Assembly: GCA_964469155.1 (NCBI GenBank)
Contig: CAYXXU010000003.1
Span: 28,355-92,354 of the forward strand
Origin: CAIWKO01 sp964469155
GTDB lineage: Bacteria; Bacteroidota; Bacteroidia; Bacteroidales; CAIWKO01
Length of the DNA stretch: 64,000 nt
Reading direction: 5' to 3'
Part shown: positions 17,024 to 28,300 of the stretch, piece by piece
How positions within the stretch are numbered: position 1 is the first letter of the stretch
How the letters are laid out: each line of letters opens with the position of its first letter
Position numbers and translations under genes: made by a program
The notes under the pieces: generated by a model
Told to the model about the DNA's origin: nothing
The model's input: the letters and a program-made list of their open reading frames with translations, nothing else
Database searches by the model: none

Positions 17024-20000
17024 ATGACAAGCAGATCTGAAAATAGTTTCACCAGCAATTTCAAGTTTCTAGAAATTGATTTTTCTTTGTTAGCAAATAT
17101 TGGCACTTCTGCCGAATTTTACTGCTTTTCCGATCCTGCAGTTTCCCTCACTAGATCTCGTTTATTTGGCGAAAAACTTACTGAACTTCTCTTTGAATAT
17201 CACACGCTGGTTTATCCTGAAAAAAATGATTTTAGCAATCGCTTAAAAATCCTGAAATATAAAGACATTTTACCCCCTACTGTCACAAACCTTCTTTATA
17301 CCATTAAAGACAAAGGGAACATTGCAGTTCACAATAATACTGGCACAACTGACGAAGCCATAACAATTTTGTCCTGTACTTTCAAAGTTGCTAAATGGGT
17401 TCAGGGTGTATATGGCAAAGTAAAAATTGATTTAGAAAAATTATCATTCAATACTCCGGTAAACCACGATGCGCGTCATGCTTTGCATTTGCTTTCAGAA
17501 GACTTTAAAAAACTCGAAAGAGAATTTGCTGAGTTGCAATCAAAACACGAAACTACAAAGAAACAACTCAGTGATGCTGAATCCAAAAAGTTAAAGGAAA
17601 AAGCTGTTTTGCTTGCATCTAAAATTGAACTTGACGAAAGCGAAACACGTATTATTATCGATCGCCAGCTTAGGGATGCTGGGTGGGTAGTAGATACTCA
17701 GGTTTTAAATTTCAAGAAAAACAAAACCCTTCCGGAAAAGGGCAAAAACATGGCTATTGCGGAATGGCCTGTTGGTAAACTTTGGGCCGATTATGCATTG
17801 TTTTTTGGCCTAGAATTTATTGGAATTATTGAAGCAAAAAAGAAAGCCAAAGATGTAATATCAGATGTTTCGCAGGCTCAGATATACTCTAAAAATGCAG
17901 AGGACATGCACACTGCTATCCTGCTCGGAAAATGGGGTGATTATAATGTTCCCTTTATGTTTTCAGCAAATGGCAGACCTTATCATCCGCAACTTGAAAT
18001 TAAATCAGGTATGTGGTTTCTCGATGGCCGTAAAACCACAAATCATCCTAAGGTACTTCGCAATTGGTTTTCTCCTGATGATTTAAAGTTATTATTTGAA
18101 AAAGATACAGATAAAGCCAACAGCGATTTAAAAGAAGAACCATTCGATTACTTGACTGATCCGAATGGATTGGCTCTCAGGTATTATCAGATTGAAGCTA
18201 TTGAAGCTGTCGAAAATGCAATTGCAAATGCAGACAAATTTGAAAACAGGTCGCTGATTGCTATGGCTACAGGCACAGGTAAAACAAGAACTATCGTGGG
18301 GTTATGCTATCGCTTAATAAAAACACACCGCTTTAAAAGAATCCTCTTTTTAGTTGATAGAAATATCTTAGGCCGTCAGGCTTCTGACCGGTTTAAAGAT
18401 GTTATTATTGAAGATTTGCAAGCATTCTCAGATATTTATGACCTTAAAGATTTAGAAGACAGAAAGCCCGATGTTGAGACAAAAATTCATTTTGCAACTG
18501 TTCAGGGCATGGTGCAACGTATATTTAACAGCGATGATGAAACACCTTCCATAGGTTCATACGATTGCATTATTGTGGATGAAGCACACCGAGGATACAT
18601 TCTCGATCGTGAAATTGATGAAGCTATGATTGATTATAAAGATCAATCTGATTTCATGGGAAAATACAAAATGGTTCTCGACTACTTTGATGCTTTCAGA
18701 ATTGGTTTGACGGCCACTCCAGCGCTTCACACAACTGATATTTTTGGGAATCCGGTGTATCGTTATACATACCGGGATGCGGTACTTGATGATTACCTGG
18801 TCGACCACGAACCACCTTATACAATTAAAACAGAACGTAATCAGAAAGGCATTAGATGGGTTAAAGGCGAAAAGCCTAAAGTATATGTCCGGAAAACGCA
18901 GTCCGTTGAAGTACTCGATGCGCTGAAAGACGAACTTGAATTCGAAGTGGAGGAATTCAACAAAAAGGTTATAACCGAACCTTTTAATAAAGCGATTCTT
19001 GGGGAACTCGTCAACCATATTGATCCCTCATCGCTGCAAAAAACGCTGATTTATGCAGCTTCAGACGAACATGCAGATTTGGTTGTGAAAATCCTGAAAG
19101 AAGAATTTGAAAATGCCGGAATAGTCCTCGAGGACGATGCTATCACAAAAATTACCGGATCTGTACAGAAACCATCTCCACAGGAAAGGGTTGATATGTT
19201 TAGGAATGAAAGAAACCCGAACGTTGTTGTAACAGTTGATTTACTTACTACAGGTGTTGATATTCCTGAAATATGCAACCTCGTTTTTATTAGAAAAGTC
19301 AAGTCCCGCATTTTGTATGAACAAATGCTTGGACGCGCCACACGCAAGGCCGATCATATAGGCAAAGAGGTTTTTAAAATATTCGATGCCGTTGATCTCT
19401 ATAGCACACTGGAGGAATTTACTACTATGAAACCCGTTGTAACTTCTGTAAAAACTACTCTTGAAGACTTAGTAAATGAGGCTTCTTCTATAAAGAAAAA
19501 AGAAATTGTAAAGCAGGTCGTGGAAGAAATTATTGCAAAATTGAACCGTCGTAAGAACAGGATTAAAGATAAAAATCTCGAATCATTTAAAAAGCTCTCG
19601 GGAGGTAAATCTCCGGAGCAGTTTATAAAAAGCTTACGCAAATCTTCAGCAAACAAGGCAAAGGAAATAATCACAAATCACATGGACCTTTTCCGCTTTC
19701 TCGATAAAATGGTTCAGGAACCCGAAATACAATTTATATCAGAGCATGAGGATAATGTACAGGAAGTGGCACGTGGTTATGGAAAAGCAAAAAAGCCGGA
19801 AGACTATATTGAAAGTTTCAAAAAGTTCATTACTGATAATGTTAATAAAGTACCTGCACTTTCTATTGTTTGCAAAAAGCCAAAGGAACTTACACGACAA
19901 ACATTAAAAGAGCTAAAAATGGCACTTGACAATGCCGGATTCAATACTACAGCCCTTAATACGGCATGGAAAGAGGCAAAAAACGAAGACATCGCTGCCG

Positions 20001-20299
20001 ATATAATTTCATTTGTACGCACCATGGCACTTGGGAATGTGCTTATTAGCCATGAAGAACGTATTAAAAAAGCTTTTCAGAAAATCCGTGGTCAGCGCAA
20101 ATGGTCAGTTGTACAATTTAAATGGTTAGATCGTTTCGAAAAACAATTATTGAAAGAAAATGTGCTCACCCGCGAGGATTTCAATATGCAGCCATTCAAA
20201 GCCGATGGTGGCTTCGACAGAATTAATAAAATTTTTAATAACGAATTGGACACAGTTCTTGAAATGATAAATCAGAACTTGTACCAGCAAACAGCATAA
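17024..20299 (+). CDS. hsdR: Type I restriction enzyme, R subunit (EcoEI-like)
   Basis: 1091 residues. An N-terminal DUF4145-like domain (~1-130) is followed by a coiled coil (~150-200), the PD-(D/E)XK nuclease domain with EFIGIIEAKKKAKDV (~263), and SF2 motor motifs: ATGTGKT (Walker A, ~414), DEAH in VDEAHRGY (~519), GLTATP (III) and EQMLGRATRKADH (VI). The tail is the HsdM-contacting EcoEI R C-terminal type. The complex translocates and cleaves DNA with unmethylated sites. It starts 5 bp after the receiver gene and is followed 15 bp later by hsdM, so regulator and RM genes appear co-transcribed. Confidence 0.95.
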   Translation: MTSRSENSFTSNFKFLEIDFSLLANIGTSAEFYCFSDPAVSLTRSRLFGEKLTELLFEYHTLVYPEKNDFSNRLKILKYKDILPPTVTNLLYTIKDKGNIAVHNNTGTTDEAITILSCTFKVAKWVQGVYGKVKIDLEKLSFNTPVNHDARHALHLLSEDFKKLEREFAELQSKHETTKKQLSDAESKKLKEKAVLLASKIELDESETRIIIDRQLRDAGWVVDTQVLNFKKNKTLPEKGKNMAIAEWPVGKLWADYALFFGLEFIGIIEAKKKAKDVISDVSQAQIYSKNAEDMHTAILLGKWGDYNVPFMFSANGRPYHPQLEIKSGMWFLDGRKTTNHPKVLRNWFSPDDLKLLFEKDTDKANSDLKEEPFDYLTDPNGLALRYYQIEAIEAVENAIANADKFENRSLIAMATGTGKTRTIVGLCYRLIKTHRFKRILFLVDRNILGRQASDRFKDVIIEDLQAFSDIYDLKDLEDRKPDVETKIHFATVQGMVQRIFNSDDETPSIGSYDCIIVDEAHRGYILDREIDEAMIDYKDQSDFMGKYKMVLDYFDAFRIGLTATPALHTTDIFGNPVYRYTYRDAVLDDYLVDHEPPYTIKTERNQKGIRWVKGEKPKVYVRKTQSVEVLDALKDELEFEVEEFNKKVITEPFNKAILGELVNHIDPSSLQKTLIYAASDEHADLVVKILKEEFENAGIVLEDDAITKITGSVQKPSPQERVDMFRNERNPNVVVTVDLLTTGVDIPEICNLVFIRKVKSRILYEQMLGRATRKADHIGKEVFKIFDAVDLYSTLEEFTTMKPVVTSVKTTLEDLVNEASSIKKKEIVKQVVEEIIAKLNRRKNRIKDKNLESFKKLSGGKSPEQFIKSLRKSSANKAKEIITNHMDLFRFLDKMVQEPEIQFISEHEDNVQEVARGYGKAKKPEDYIESFKKFITDNVNKVPALSIVCKKPKELTRQTLKELKMALDNAGFNTTALNTAWKEAKNEDIAADIISFVRTMALGNVLISHEERIKKAFQKIRGQRKWSVVQFKWLDRFEKQLLKENVLTREDFNMQPFKADGGFDRINKIFNNELDTVLEMINQNLYQQTA

Positions 20300-20314
20300 A
20301 TAAATTTAGTTGAT

Positions 20315-21718
20315 ATGAATACAAAAGAGATTGTTGACAAACTATGGAACCTTTGTAATACACTTCGTGACGATGGTATTACCTATCATCAATATGTTAC
20401 GGAGCTAACCTATATTCTTTTCCTTAAAATGGCAAAAGAAACGGGCACCGAAGACAAGATTCCAGAAAAATACCGGTGGGATAAACTGGTGAAAAAAGAA
20501 GGAGTCGAACTGAAAAAATTCTACCGCCAGCTTTTGCTTGATCTTGGCACAACCGGCTCTGGCAAGGTGAAACAGATTTACACCAATGCCCAGACAAACA
20601 TTGATGAGCCAAAAAATCTTGAAAAGATTATCAAAAATATTAATGCTCTCGATTGGTATTCGGCTAAGGAAGAAGGATTGGGTAACCTATATGAAGGCTT
20701 GTTGGAGAAAAATGCAAATGAAAAAAAATCAGGTGCTGGCCAGTATTTTACACCCCGCCCACTGATTGAAGTGATGGTAAACCTTATGGAGCCAAAGCCC
20801 GGGGAACTTTGCAACGACCCTGCCTGTGGTACATTTGGTTTCATGGTTTTGGTTGATAAATACCTTCGGGCAAAATACGATGATTATTATGCCGACGGTG
20901 TTGATGCAAATTTTCAGCGCACCAAGGCTTTGTCTGGTAGCGAATTAGTGCAGGAGACTCATCGTCTTGCATTGATGAATGCCATGCTTCATGAAATTGA
21001 TGGTCCTATATATTTTGCCGATACATTATCGCAGGCGGGTGAAAAACTGAAAGGTTACGATCTGGTACTTACAAATCCACCCTTCGGTACAAAAAAAGGC
21101 GGAGAACGCCCAACCCGGTCTGACCTTACTTTTAAAACCAGCAACAAGCAATTAAATTTTTTGCAGCACATCTATCGTTCTTTAAAACCAAATGGCAAAG
21201 CCCGTGCAGCAGTAGTGTTACCCGACAATGTTTTGTTTCAGGACGGCGATGGTCAAAAAGTGCGTACCGACTTAATGAACAAATGCAACCTGCACACCAT
21301 CCTGCGATTGCCTATAGGTATATTCTATGCCCAGGGTGTTAAAACCAATGTGCTGTTCTTTACCCGTGGCGAAAAAGATACAAACAATACGAAAGAAGTT
21401 TGGTACTACGATCTCCGCACCAACATGGAAAGTTTCGGAAAACGGAACCAGTTAGACGTTTCCGATTTCACCGATTTTGTGAAAGCATACATAGCAAAAG
21501 ATCGTCATAAAATTAAAGATGATCGCTGGTCTGTTTTTTCCCGTGAGGATATTAAAAAGAAAGGCGACAATCTAGATTTGGGCTTAATTGAAGACACATC
21601 TATCGTAAATTCAAATGATTTAGAGTCACCTGAAAAATTAATTCAAAAAGCAATTAAGGAATTAAGTTTAATTAGTCATGATTTAATTAATATTGAAAAA
21701 GCGCTTAAATATGAGTAA
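20315..21718 (+). CDS. hsdM: Type I restriction-modification, M subunit (N6-adenine methyltransferase)
   Basis: 467 residues. An N-terminal helical HsdM domain (KLWNLCNTLRDDGITYHQYV) is followed by SAM motif I NDPACGTFGFMV (~167) and motif IV LTNPPFGTKKGG (~252). Unlike the methylase-kinase at 13313 it has canonical motifs, so this is the ordinary modification subunit. Two copies plus one HsdS form the methyltransferase. Its stop overlaps the hsdS start by 8 nt. Confidence 0.95.
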   Translation: MNTKEIVDKLWNLCNTLRDDGITYHQYVTELTYILFLKMAKETGTEDKIPEKYRWDKLVKKEGVELKKFYRQLLLDLGTTGSGKVKQIYTNAQTNIDEPKNLEKIIKNINALDWYSAKEEGLGNLYEGLLEKNANEKKSGAGQYFTPRPLIEVMVNLMEPKPGELCNDPACGTFGFMVLVDKYLRAKYDDYYADGVDANFQRTKALSGSELVQETHRLALMNAMLHEIDGPIYFADTLSQAGEKLKGYDLVLTNPPFGTKKGGERPTRSDLTFKTSNKQLNFLQHIYRSLKPNGKARAAVVLPDNVLFQDGDGQKVRTDLMNKCNLHTILRLPIGIFYAQGVKTNVLFFTRGEKDTNNTKEVWYYDLRTNMESFGKRNQLDVSDFTDFVKAYIAKDRHKIKDDRWSVFSREDIKKKGDNLDLGLIEDTSIVNSNDLESPEKLIQKAIKELSLISHDLINIEKALKYE

Positions 21719-23192
21719 TACTATTCCAAATAGCTGGGAATTTATAAAGGTTTTAGATGTTGCAATTCTTCTCCGTGGTGTTAGTTATAAGAAGAGCCAA
21801 GAAGAAAAATCAAAAACAAATTCAAATTGTTTAATTCTAAGAGGCGGAAACATTCAAGCAGGAAAGATTATTGATGCGTCTGATAATATTTATATTTCGA
21901 AGAAATTGGTATCAGATGAGCAATTTCTTAGATATGGGGATGTTGTTATTGTTGCATCCACTGGAAGTTCAAATGTAATTGGAAAAGCAGCAGCATATTC
22001 AGCTTCAGAAGTAACAACAGACATTAGTTTTGGCGCATTTCAGGTTTTACTGAGACCATGTGATGAAATTAATAAAACATACTTCAATTATTTTTTTCAA
22101 AGTTTAGAATATCGTAATCAAATTAGAAACTTAGCTTCTGGTATTAATATCAACAACATCAAAGCGAATCATTTTAATGAAATTGAAATTCCTCTTGCCC
22201 CCAGGCAAGAACAAGATAGAATATCCCAAAAACTCAAAACAATTTTCAAGCATATTGATTCCTTAAACTCACGTATTAATAACATTCCTGAAATTTTGAA
22301 ACAATTTCGCCAGCAGGTGCTTTCCTATGCAGTGAGTGGGAAATTAACTGAAGATTGGAGAAAAAATAATAAAATTAAAGAAGTTGGGGTAGATTTTACT
22401 AAACGAATTATAAGTGAGCGTTTAGAATTCCTTAAGAAAAAAAATGTAAGAATAAAAGACAAAATTGAATTTACAAAAGTTGAAAATTCATTTGATGTGC
22501 CTTCTTCATGGTGTTTCTCATTTTTGCACAACTTCGGATTTGTAGTTAGGGGGAGATCAAAACATCGCCCAAGAAATGATAAAAAAATGTTTGGAGGTGA
22601 TTATCCATTTATTCAAACCGGAGATGTTGCAAATGCTAATGGATATGTGACAAGCTTTAAACAAACCTACAATGAACTTGGCCTTAGACAAAGTAAATTA
22701 TTTAGCAAAAAGACACTGTGTATTACTATTGCTGCCAATATAGCTGAGACTGCTATTCTTGATTTTGATGCCTGTTTCCCTGATAGTATTGTAGGTTATA
22801 TTCCTTTTAAAAATTACTATTGTAGCGAGTTTGCAATGTACTTTTTGAAAACTATAAAACAAGATATCGAGCATTTTGCTCCTGCTACTGCTCAAAAAAA
22901 TATTAATCTTCAAACTATCTATGAAATACCTTTTCCTGTCCCACCTCTTGAGGAACAAAAAGAAATAGTTCAGCAAGTTAAAAAATTATTTGCTTTTGCA
23001 GATGCCATAGAAGAAAAATATATAAAAGTTTTAGCTTCTGTTGAACAGCTACCTCATTCAGTATTAAAGAAGGCTTTTGAGGGGTCTCTGGTAAAACAAA
23101 ATCCCAAAGATGAACCAGCGGAGAAATTGGTGGAGAGGATAATTAAATCAAAAAATAAGATTACTAACAAAAAAAATAAAAATCATGTGTAA
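21711..23192 (+). CDS. hsdS: Type I restriction-modification, S (specificity) subunit
   Basis: 494 residues from the ATG overlapping the hsdM stop (ATGAGTAA). It has two target-recognition domains: TRD1 from IPNSWEFIKVLDVA, then a helical spacer (PRQEQDRISQKLKTIFKHID, FRQQVLSYAVSGKLTEDW); TRD2 from VPSSWCFSFLHNFGF, then a second spacer (PPLEEQKEIVQQVKKLFAFA, LKKAFEGSLV). The two TRDs read the halves of a bipartite DNA site. Both halves are intact. Confidence 0.93.
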   Translation: MSNTIPNSWEFIKVLDVAILLRGVSYKKSQEEKSKTNSNCLILRGGNIQAGKIIDASDNIYISKKLVSDEQFLRYGDVVIVASTGSSNVIGKAAAYSASEVTTDISFGAFQVLLRPCDEINKTYFNYFFQSLEYRNQIRNLASGININNIKANHFNEIEIPLAPRQEQDRISQKLKTIFKHIDSLNSRINNIPEILKQFRQQVLSYAVSGKLTEDWRKNNKIKEVGVDFTKRIISERLEFLKKKNVRIKDKIEFTKVENSFDVPSSWCFSFLHNFGFVVRGRSKHRPRNDKKMFGGDYPFIQTGDVANANGYVTSFKQTYNELGLRQSKLFSKKTLCITIAANIAETAILDFDACFPDSIVGYIPFKNYYCSEFAMYFLKTIKQDIEHFAPATAQKNINLQTIYEIPFPVPPLEEQKEIVQQVKKLFAFADAIEEKYIKVLASVEQLPHSVLKKAFEGSLVKQNPKDEPAEKLVERIIKSKNKITNKKNKNHV

Positions 23193-23697
23193 TGTAAGTA
23201 TCAGTCAATTTCAATTACGTCATCCCGATGGCCATATTGATAAACTTGCAATTATCACTTGTGATAGTTGCGTAACAAATCCTAAAACGATCTTGGATAA
23301 CATCGTTTCCAACTATGTTGACCATGAGTTGTATAATGAATTTATTGATATTAATACTGATAATCCCTGGATGCGTGTAATTGTGAGGGGTATTAATGAA
23401 TTAAATTACAATTCTAATATTATTCCATCTTATGGGGATGTGCAGGTATGTGAATACGTATTAAGCAATACATTATCTCCAAATTCAGGTCAATTAAGTA
23501 TTTTAAGAGGGGGGCTTCATTCAGAAACACCAATTGCTTATATGAACTCTGCAGTTACAGCATATACCAATCGGAGGCTGCATAATCAATTTATCGAAAT
23601 CTTCAAGGACAATCCATGGGTCCGTTTGATAATTTTTGATATTAATAATTTACGCTATGAACCTTATATAAATCAGAAAATATATGACACAATTTAA
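23185..23697 (+). CDS. Unknown protein with internal duplication, coupled to hsdS
   Basis: 170 residues, family not recognised. Residues ~47-83 (YVDHELYNEFIDINTDNPWM and on) and ~124-160 (YTNRRLHNQFIEIFKDNPWV and on) align with conserved N-EFI-I--DNPW-R-I and IN-L-Y, so the protein is built from two repeats. Its ATG overlaps the hsdS stop by 8 nt and its end overlaps the next gene by 14 nt. That tight coupling suggests an accessory role beside the RM complex or the following nuclease-like gene. Confidence 0.65.
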   Translation: MCNVSISQFQLRHPDGHIDKLAIITCDSCVTNPKTILDNIVSNYVDHELYNEFIDINTDNPWMRVIVRGINELNYNSNIIPSYGDVQVCEYVLSNTLSPNSGQLSILRGGLHSETPIAYMNSAVTAYTNRRLHNQFIEIFKDNPWVRLIIFDINNLRYEPYINQKIYDTI

Positions 23698-24403
23698 GCA
23701 CTCTCATTTGGGATCATCAGTAATCTGGTGGTTAAATTATATATCTTCTGTTGGCAGGGAATATATTTTTAATGAAAGCTCATTAAAATTTCCGGTTACT
23801 GATCACTTAGAAAGGTTTTTTAGAGAAAATATAAGGGTTGAATTTGAACACCCTCTTCTAAAAAACAGGAAAATAGATCTGTATTATTATGATAAAGAAA
23901 ATATTATTGAAAATGCTATTGAATTTAAGTACGTATTGGAAGATTCAACTCGTGATGCAGGTGAGAGGAAAAGGATTTTTTATGACTTGATGCGAATGTA
24001 TTTATTTTCAGATACTAAAAAAAGAGGATATTTTTTAATTTGTGGTAATGAAACTGATTTTAAAACATCTTTTAAAAATTTAAATCTAAAACCAACGTTC
24101 CCAATCACCCAAATCCAAGCTGGTAAACCTATTTCTTTAACCATCGACTTTTATAGTGAATGGTTTAGTTTTGACGAAAAAGCTAAAGATCGGACTATAG
24201 ATTTATCCAAACAGGAACCGTTATATAAGACCGTTTATGATTCATTTGTAACTGAATATAATGATTCATATAAAGCCGCTACTAATAGTGATATTATTAT
24301 GCCAGCATCAATAAAAACAAGGTTATTATACTTGTCAGATGATTCTTCTGGAAATAATATTCCTCAAACAATGAAAATTGGAATATGGGAAGTATTAAAA
24401 TAA
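23684..24403 (+). CDS. Putative PD-(D/E)XK nuclease-like protein
   Basis: 239 residues. The segment NRKIDLYYYDKEN followed by AIEFKYVL has the D...ExK spacing of a PD-(D/E)XK active site (Asp ~66, Glu and Lys ~86-88). An upstream helix (VTDHLERFFRENIRVEFEHP) is common in these folds. No precise family recognised. Likely a DNase acting with its coupled neighbour, but catalysis is inferred only from the motif. Confidence 0.6.
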   Translation: MTQFKHSHLGSSVIWWLNYISSVGREYIFNESSLKFPVTDHLERFFRENIRVEFEHPLLKNRKIDLYYYDKENIIENAIEFKYVLEDSTRDAGERKRIFYDLMRMYLFSDTKKRGYFLICGNETDFKTSFKNLNLKPTFPITQIQAGKPISLTIDFYSEWFSFDEKAKDRTIDLSKQEPLYKTVYDSFVTEYNDSYKAATNSDIIMPASIKTRLLYLSDDSSGNNIPQTMKIGIWEVLK

Positions 24404-24445
24404 TAATATTCTATAAGATTTAATTTTTATTTAGGAGTCAAGATA

Positions 24446-24844
24446 ATGGCAGAAATACCAAGAAATAACACAGGTCTCTCCGGAGAATATTTTGTAGCTG
24501 CAGAGCTATACAGGCGTGGCTGGTCAGTGGGCATGACCATCGGTAATGCAAAGGCAGTTGATCTTTATGCAGAGAAAGGCGATAAACGAATAGCAATTCA
24601 AGTTAAATCTCTATACAAACGGAAACACAATGGTTGGCCAATAACAAAAGATAAGGTGAAGGAAAATTGCTTTTATGTTTTTGTTATTTTAAATGGAGAT
24701 ACCATGGCATTACCTGATTATTTTATTTGCGATTCAAGTGAAGTAATTCATTGTATAGACACATACGGAGTAAGGGGCATAGTTACTATTTCAAAACTAA
24801 ATGCTTTAAAATTTAAAGATAATTGGTCAAAGCTTGAAAAATAA
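24446..24844 (+). CDS. Small PD-(D/E)XK endonuclease-like protein
   Basis: 132 residues. GLSGEYFVAAELYRRGW forms the N-terminal helix with the conserved Glu. NAKAVDLYAEKGDKRIAIQVKS gives the D...QxK catalytic core, so this is a minimal restriction-nuclease fold of the DUF4365 or intron-endonuclease kind. It starts 42 bp after the previous nuclease-like gene. It may be a degraded-DNA or protein-binding module rather than an active enzyme. Confidence 0.65.
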   Translation: MAEIPRNNTGLSGEYFVAAELYRRGWSVGMTIGNAKAVDLYAEKGDKRIAIQVKSLYKRKHNGWPITKDKVKENCFYVFVILNGDTMALPDYFICDSSEVIHCIDTYGVRGIVTISKLNALKFKDNWSKLEK

Positions 24845-24872
24845 AAATCTCAAATATTAAACAAACCGGATT

Positions 24873-25289
24873 ATGTTCACAGAACTCAAAAAATATAAAA
24901 AAACAGGACATTTCTTTTTTGAGCCGGGTCAAAACCTGAAAGATCAAAGCCATGAGGTTCCCGATTTACCGGGTGTTTATTACATCTTGCGTCTTGCCCA
25001 CGGTAAAAATGATTTGGTTTACATAGGCAAATCAGGCACCATGCAGCAAAACGGAAAATTCAAAGATCAGGGCTTGCAAGGCAGAATTAACAACAAACAG
25101 GAAGGCATGAAACGTCAGGAATATTTCGTGCAAAAATGCAAAAAAGAAAAAATTAATACTCTCGACATATACTGGTTCGTAACATTCGACAAAAATAATC
25201 AGGATTTGCCAGGCATGGTAGAAGGCCTGTTATTGCAACGCTTTTTTGAAACCTATGGCTGTTTGCCGGTATGGAATAAGGAATATTAA
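24873..25289 (+). CDS. GIY-YIG nuclease-like protein
   Basis: 138 residues. PGVYYIL (GIY strand), DLVYIGKSG (YIG strand), Arg in LQGRI, Glu in MVEGLLLQRF and Asn in PVWNKEY follow the GIY-YIG order. It is one of two GIY-YIG proteins in the run, the other at 36541; between them they bracket the helicase-CARF module. Stand-alone GIY-YIG domains nick DNA in repair, restriction or homing contexts. Confidence 0.7.
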   Translation: MFTELKKYKKTGHFFFEPGQNLKDQSHEVPDLPGVYYILRLAHGKNDLVYIGKSGTMQQNGKFKDQGLQGRINNKQEGMKRQEYFVQKCKKEKINTLDIYWFVTFDKNNQDLPGMVEGLLLQRFFETYGCLPVWNKEY

Positions 25290-25308
25290 AAAAAACAGAG
25301 AAAAGTTA

Positions 25309-28300
25309 ATGAGAGAACAGGGCATCATAAAATACATTTCTGGTCATGTTGGCTTAATTATGAAAGCCGATGGTTCTCTAATACCGTTTAATGCTATTGG
25401 AATAGATGCTTTACAACCAGGAGACATCATTGAATTTACTGTTATAGAATCTCAGATTGCCGGCTCCGATTCTGCCGATAATAAAGCGGTAAACGTTGTG
25501 TTCATCGACCGCCCTGAAAGTGAACAAAAAGAGTATGTCCGTCTAAGTAAAATCGCCAGTGAATTCAATATTTCCGTCAGTTCCATCGTTGAAGTTCTTA
25601 CGAAAAAAGGGATCAAAGTTGCCAATAATCCAAATGCTAAAATTACAAGTGACTTATATGATATCATTAAAAAACATTTTAAAAAATCTTCTTCGTCAAT
25701 AAAATTTAGCGATCCGGTTAAAGCCACTAATTTTTTTGAAGATTTGTTTTTGAAAAAATACTTACCGGGTACTGTTGTTGAAACCACTATTGCCAAAATA
25801 ATTAAACCTTCTCAAATCGTTACCATCTTTGATAATGGTTTTATTGGTCGTTTATCTTTACTTAATTTATCATGGTGTCTTCCCCAAGGGGAAACAGAGT
25901 TAAAAAAATATAAAGTGGGTGACCGTATTGAATGTGTTGTTCTGGAAATTGACTTTCCAAATAAGCAAGTAATACTAAGCAGTAAGCATCTAAAAAAACA
26001 ATTAAGTGATTCTTTGGCTTGGGAAAGAATTGAAAGAGGTGATGAATTTGATGCAGTGGTTGTTGAAAAATTCAGCAACACAACTTTATTAAAAACAAAG
26101 AATAATCTTTATGGTATTTTAAACAATAGTTTTATAACCGATACCTCGACAAAATATAGAGTAAAGGTTAATTCAAAGCTAGAGCATAGTGAACTGTTTT
26201 CATTTGTTCCCGCATCTTTAGATGTTTCCCAAGAGGATACAGACATAGAAACGTCATTTCCTGAAATAAACTTCATTGAAGATGAGTTGTTGTCTTTTAA
26301 TTCTTTTAAAAAATCAATACTAGGAATATATGCAACCGATGATCAGTTAGCCATAATTAAGCAAGGGTTTGAAACGGACGATAAAGTATTTTCAAAGGAG
26401 TTTAAAACAAACAATACCTTATACATTCAATTTGAATTAGGTAGCGGATGTTATGAGTCAACTTTAAAACAAAATGCCATTCCATATTTCCTTGATGGTG
26501 CAGTGTATTCAAGCGAAAATGAAAACAAACTTTTGGATTTTCTGTCTAATCAATCCTATTGGTTTAAAATTAATGTACGGGCCGAAAGTCAAAAAACAGA
26601 TTTTTCAATGTTTAATGAGGATGTAAACATATTTGGTGATGTTGCATTAACTAAGGATAAAAAAGAGATTAAATTCATTATAAAAAACTTTTCCTTTGGA
26701 CACATTCATTATACTTCCAGTGAAGCAAAAAAGCGGAATGCAAAGTACGGGTCCTTTCTTTTTAATAATAAGTTAAAAATCATTTCTCCTTATGATACTG
26801 TGCCTTTTGACAACTCTCAACAAGTTTTTCTCGATTATGCAATTCTAAAAACCAGGTGTTTTGAGATCGTTTATCATTTAAAAACCGAAGCAGGCGAAAT
26901 TTTAAAACAAGAAGGGCGTACGCTATCAATAAATGACAAATTTCTTGAATACCAAATGAGTTTGGTAGAAGAGCAAAAGGAAGACAATGTTTTTGTTGAA
27001 AAATTTGTGCGTATTGATTCAATAACTCAGGGGGTAGCAATTAAAATACCTAATAACATTGGCGATAGTCTCGAAATAGATGAAGCAACAGTCGTTAATG
27101 TAAGGTTAAAGGAGGATGACAACCTTTTTAAATTATCTGATGGAGTTCTTTCATATAACAATGATGATTACTTAATAACCTTTAACAAGCCAATAAGGCT
27201 GGATTTGTTAGATAAAGGATTTTATTTGGATAAAAGGATTTCAATAAAGCAATTTCAAATACAACGCGAAATTATTCAGGATTTCTTAGAAAAAAAAATC
27301 AAGATTGACCATATTGAAACATTACTTGTTAAACCTGACAGGGTAAAAACACCAGTTCTGAAACAAGTAAAATTTAAAAATATTGATTTAGCGAATTCTG
27401 AAAAAGAAGACTCAAATAACAATCAAATAAAGGCTGTTAAAAAAGCTCTTGGCAATCAAAATATTTATTTAATACAAGGTCCTCCCGGTACAGGGAAAAC
27501 TACTGTTATTGCTGAAATTATTCAGCAATTGGTTGAAAAAGGTGAAAAAATATTGGTTTCTGGTCAAAATCACGTTGCCGTTGATAATGTTCTCGAAAAA
27601 CTTTCCAGATTCCACAATTTAAATCTTTTAAGAGTAGGAAACCCTGATCGTATTAATATACAATTGCTGAAATATACTATTGACAACCTTGTTGATGACT
27701 ATAAAGTAGGTTTTAAAAAGTTTATACTTAACCAATTATTAATAGCCGAAGAATATTTAAAGATAAAAAAAGCAGGTCTTCTCAAAGACGAGATGAAAAA
27801 AACGCTTAATAAGTTTATAAACGAATTGCTTAGTGATTATGATGTTTTAAAAGATGTCTATAAACAACGACATTTTATCTTACTGGATGGTCTGTCTGAA
27901 TTATCATTGACTGAATTGAAGGAAACCATTGAACAACTAAAAAAGTGGATTGATGAATCGAATAACGAATACGAGATTTTATTAAAACCGCTTATTTATA
28001 ATTCAACAGATGTAGTTTTTGCAACTTGTATTGGGATTAAATCAAGCGATATTTTTAATGAAAAGAATTTCAAGTTTGATACTGTTATTATTGATGAATC
28101 TGGTAAGGCAAATATAGCTGAAACATTGGTTGCTGTTGAACTTGGTGCTAAAGTAATTCTAGTGGGCGATCAGAAACAATTGCCTCCTTATATGGATAGC
28201 TCTTTAATTGACAAATCAGATCCTGATAGTTTCCCAAATTCCCTGTATGGTTCAGATTTTCTGGAAGATGAAATTATTCACGCACTCAAATCATCCTTCT

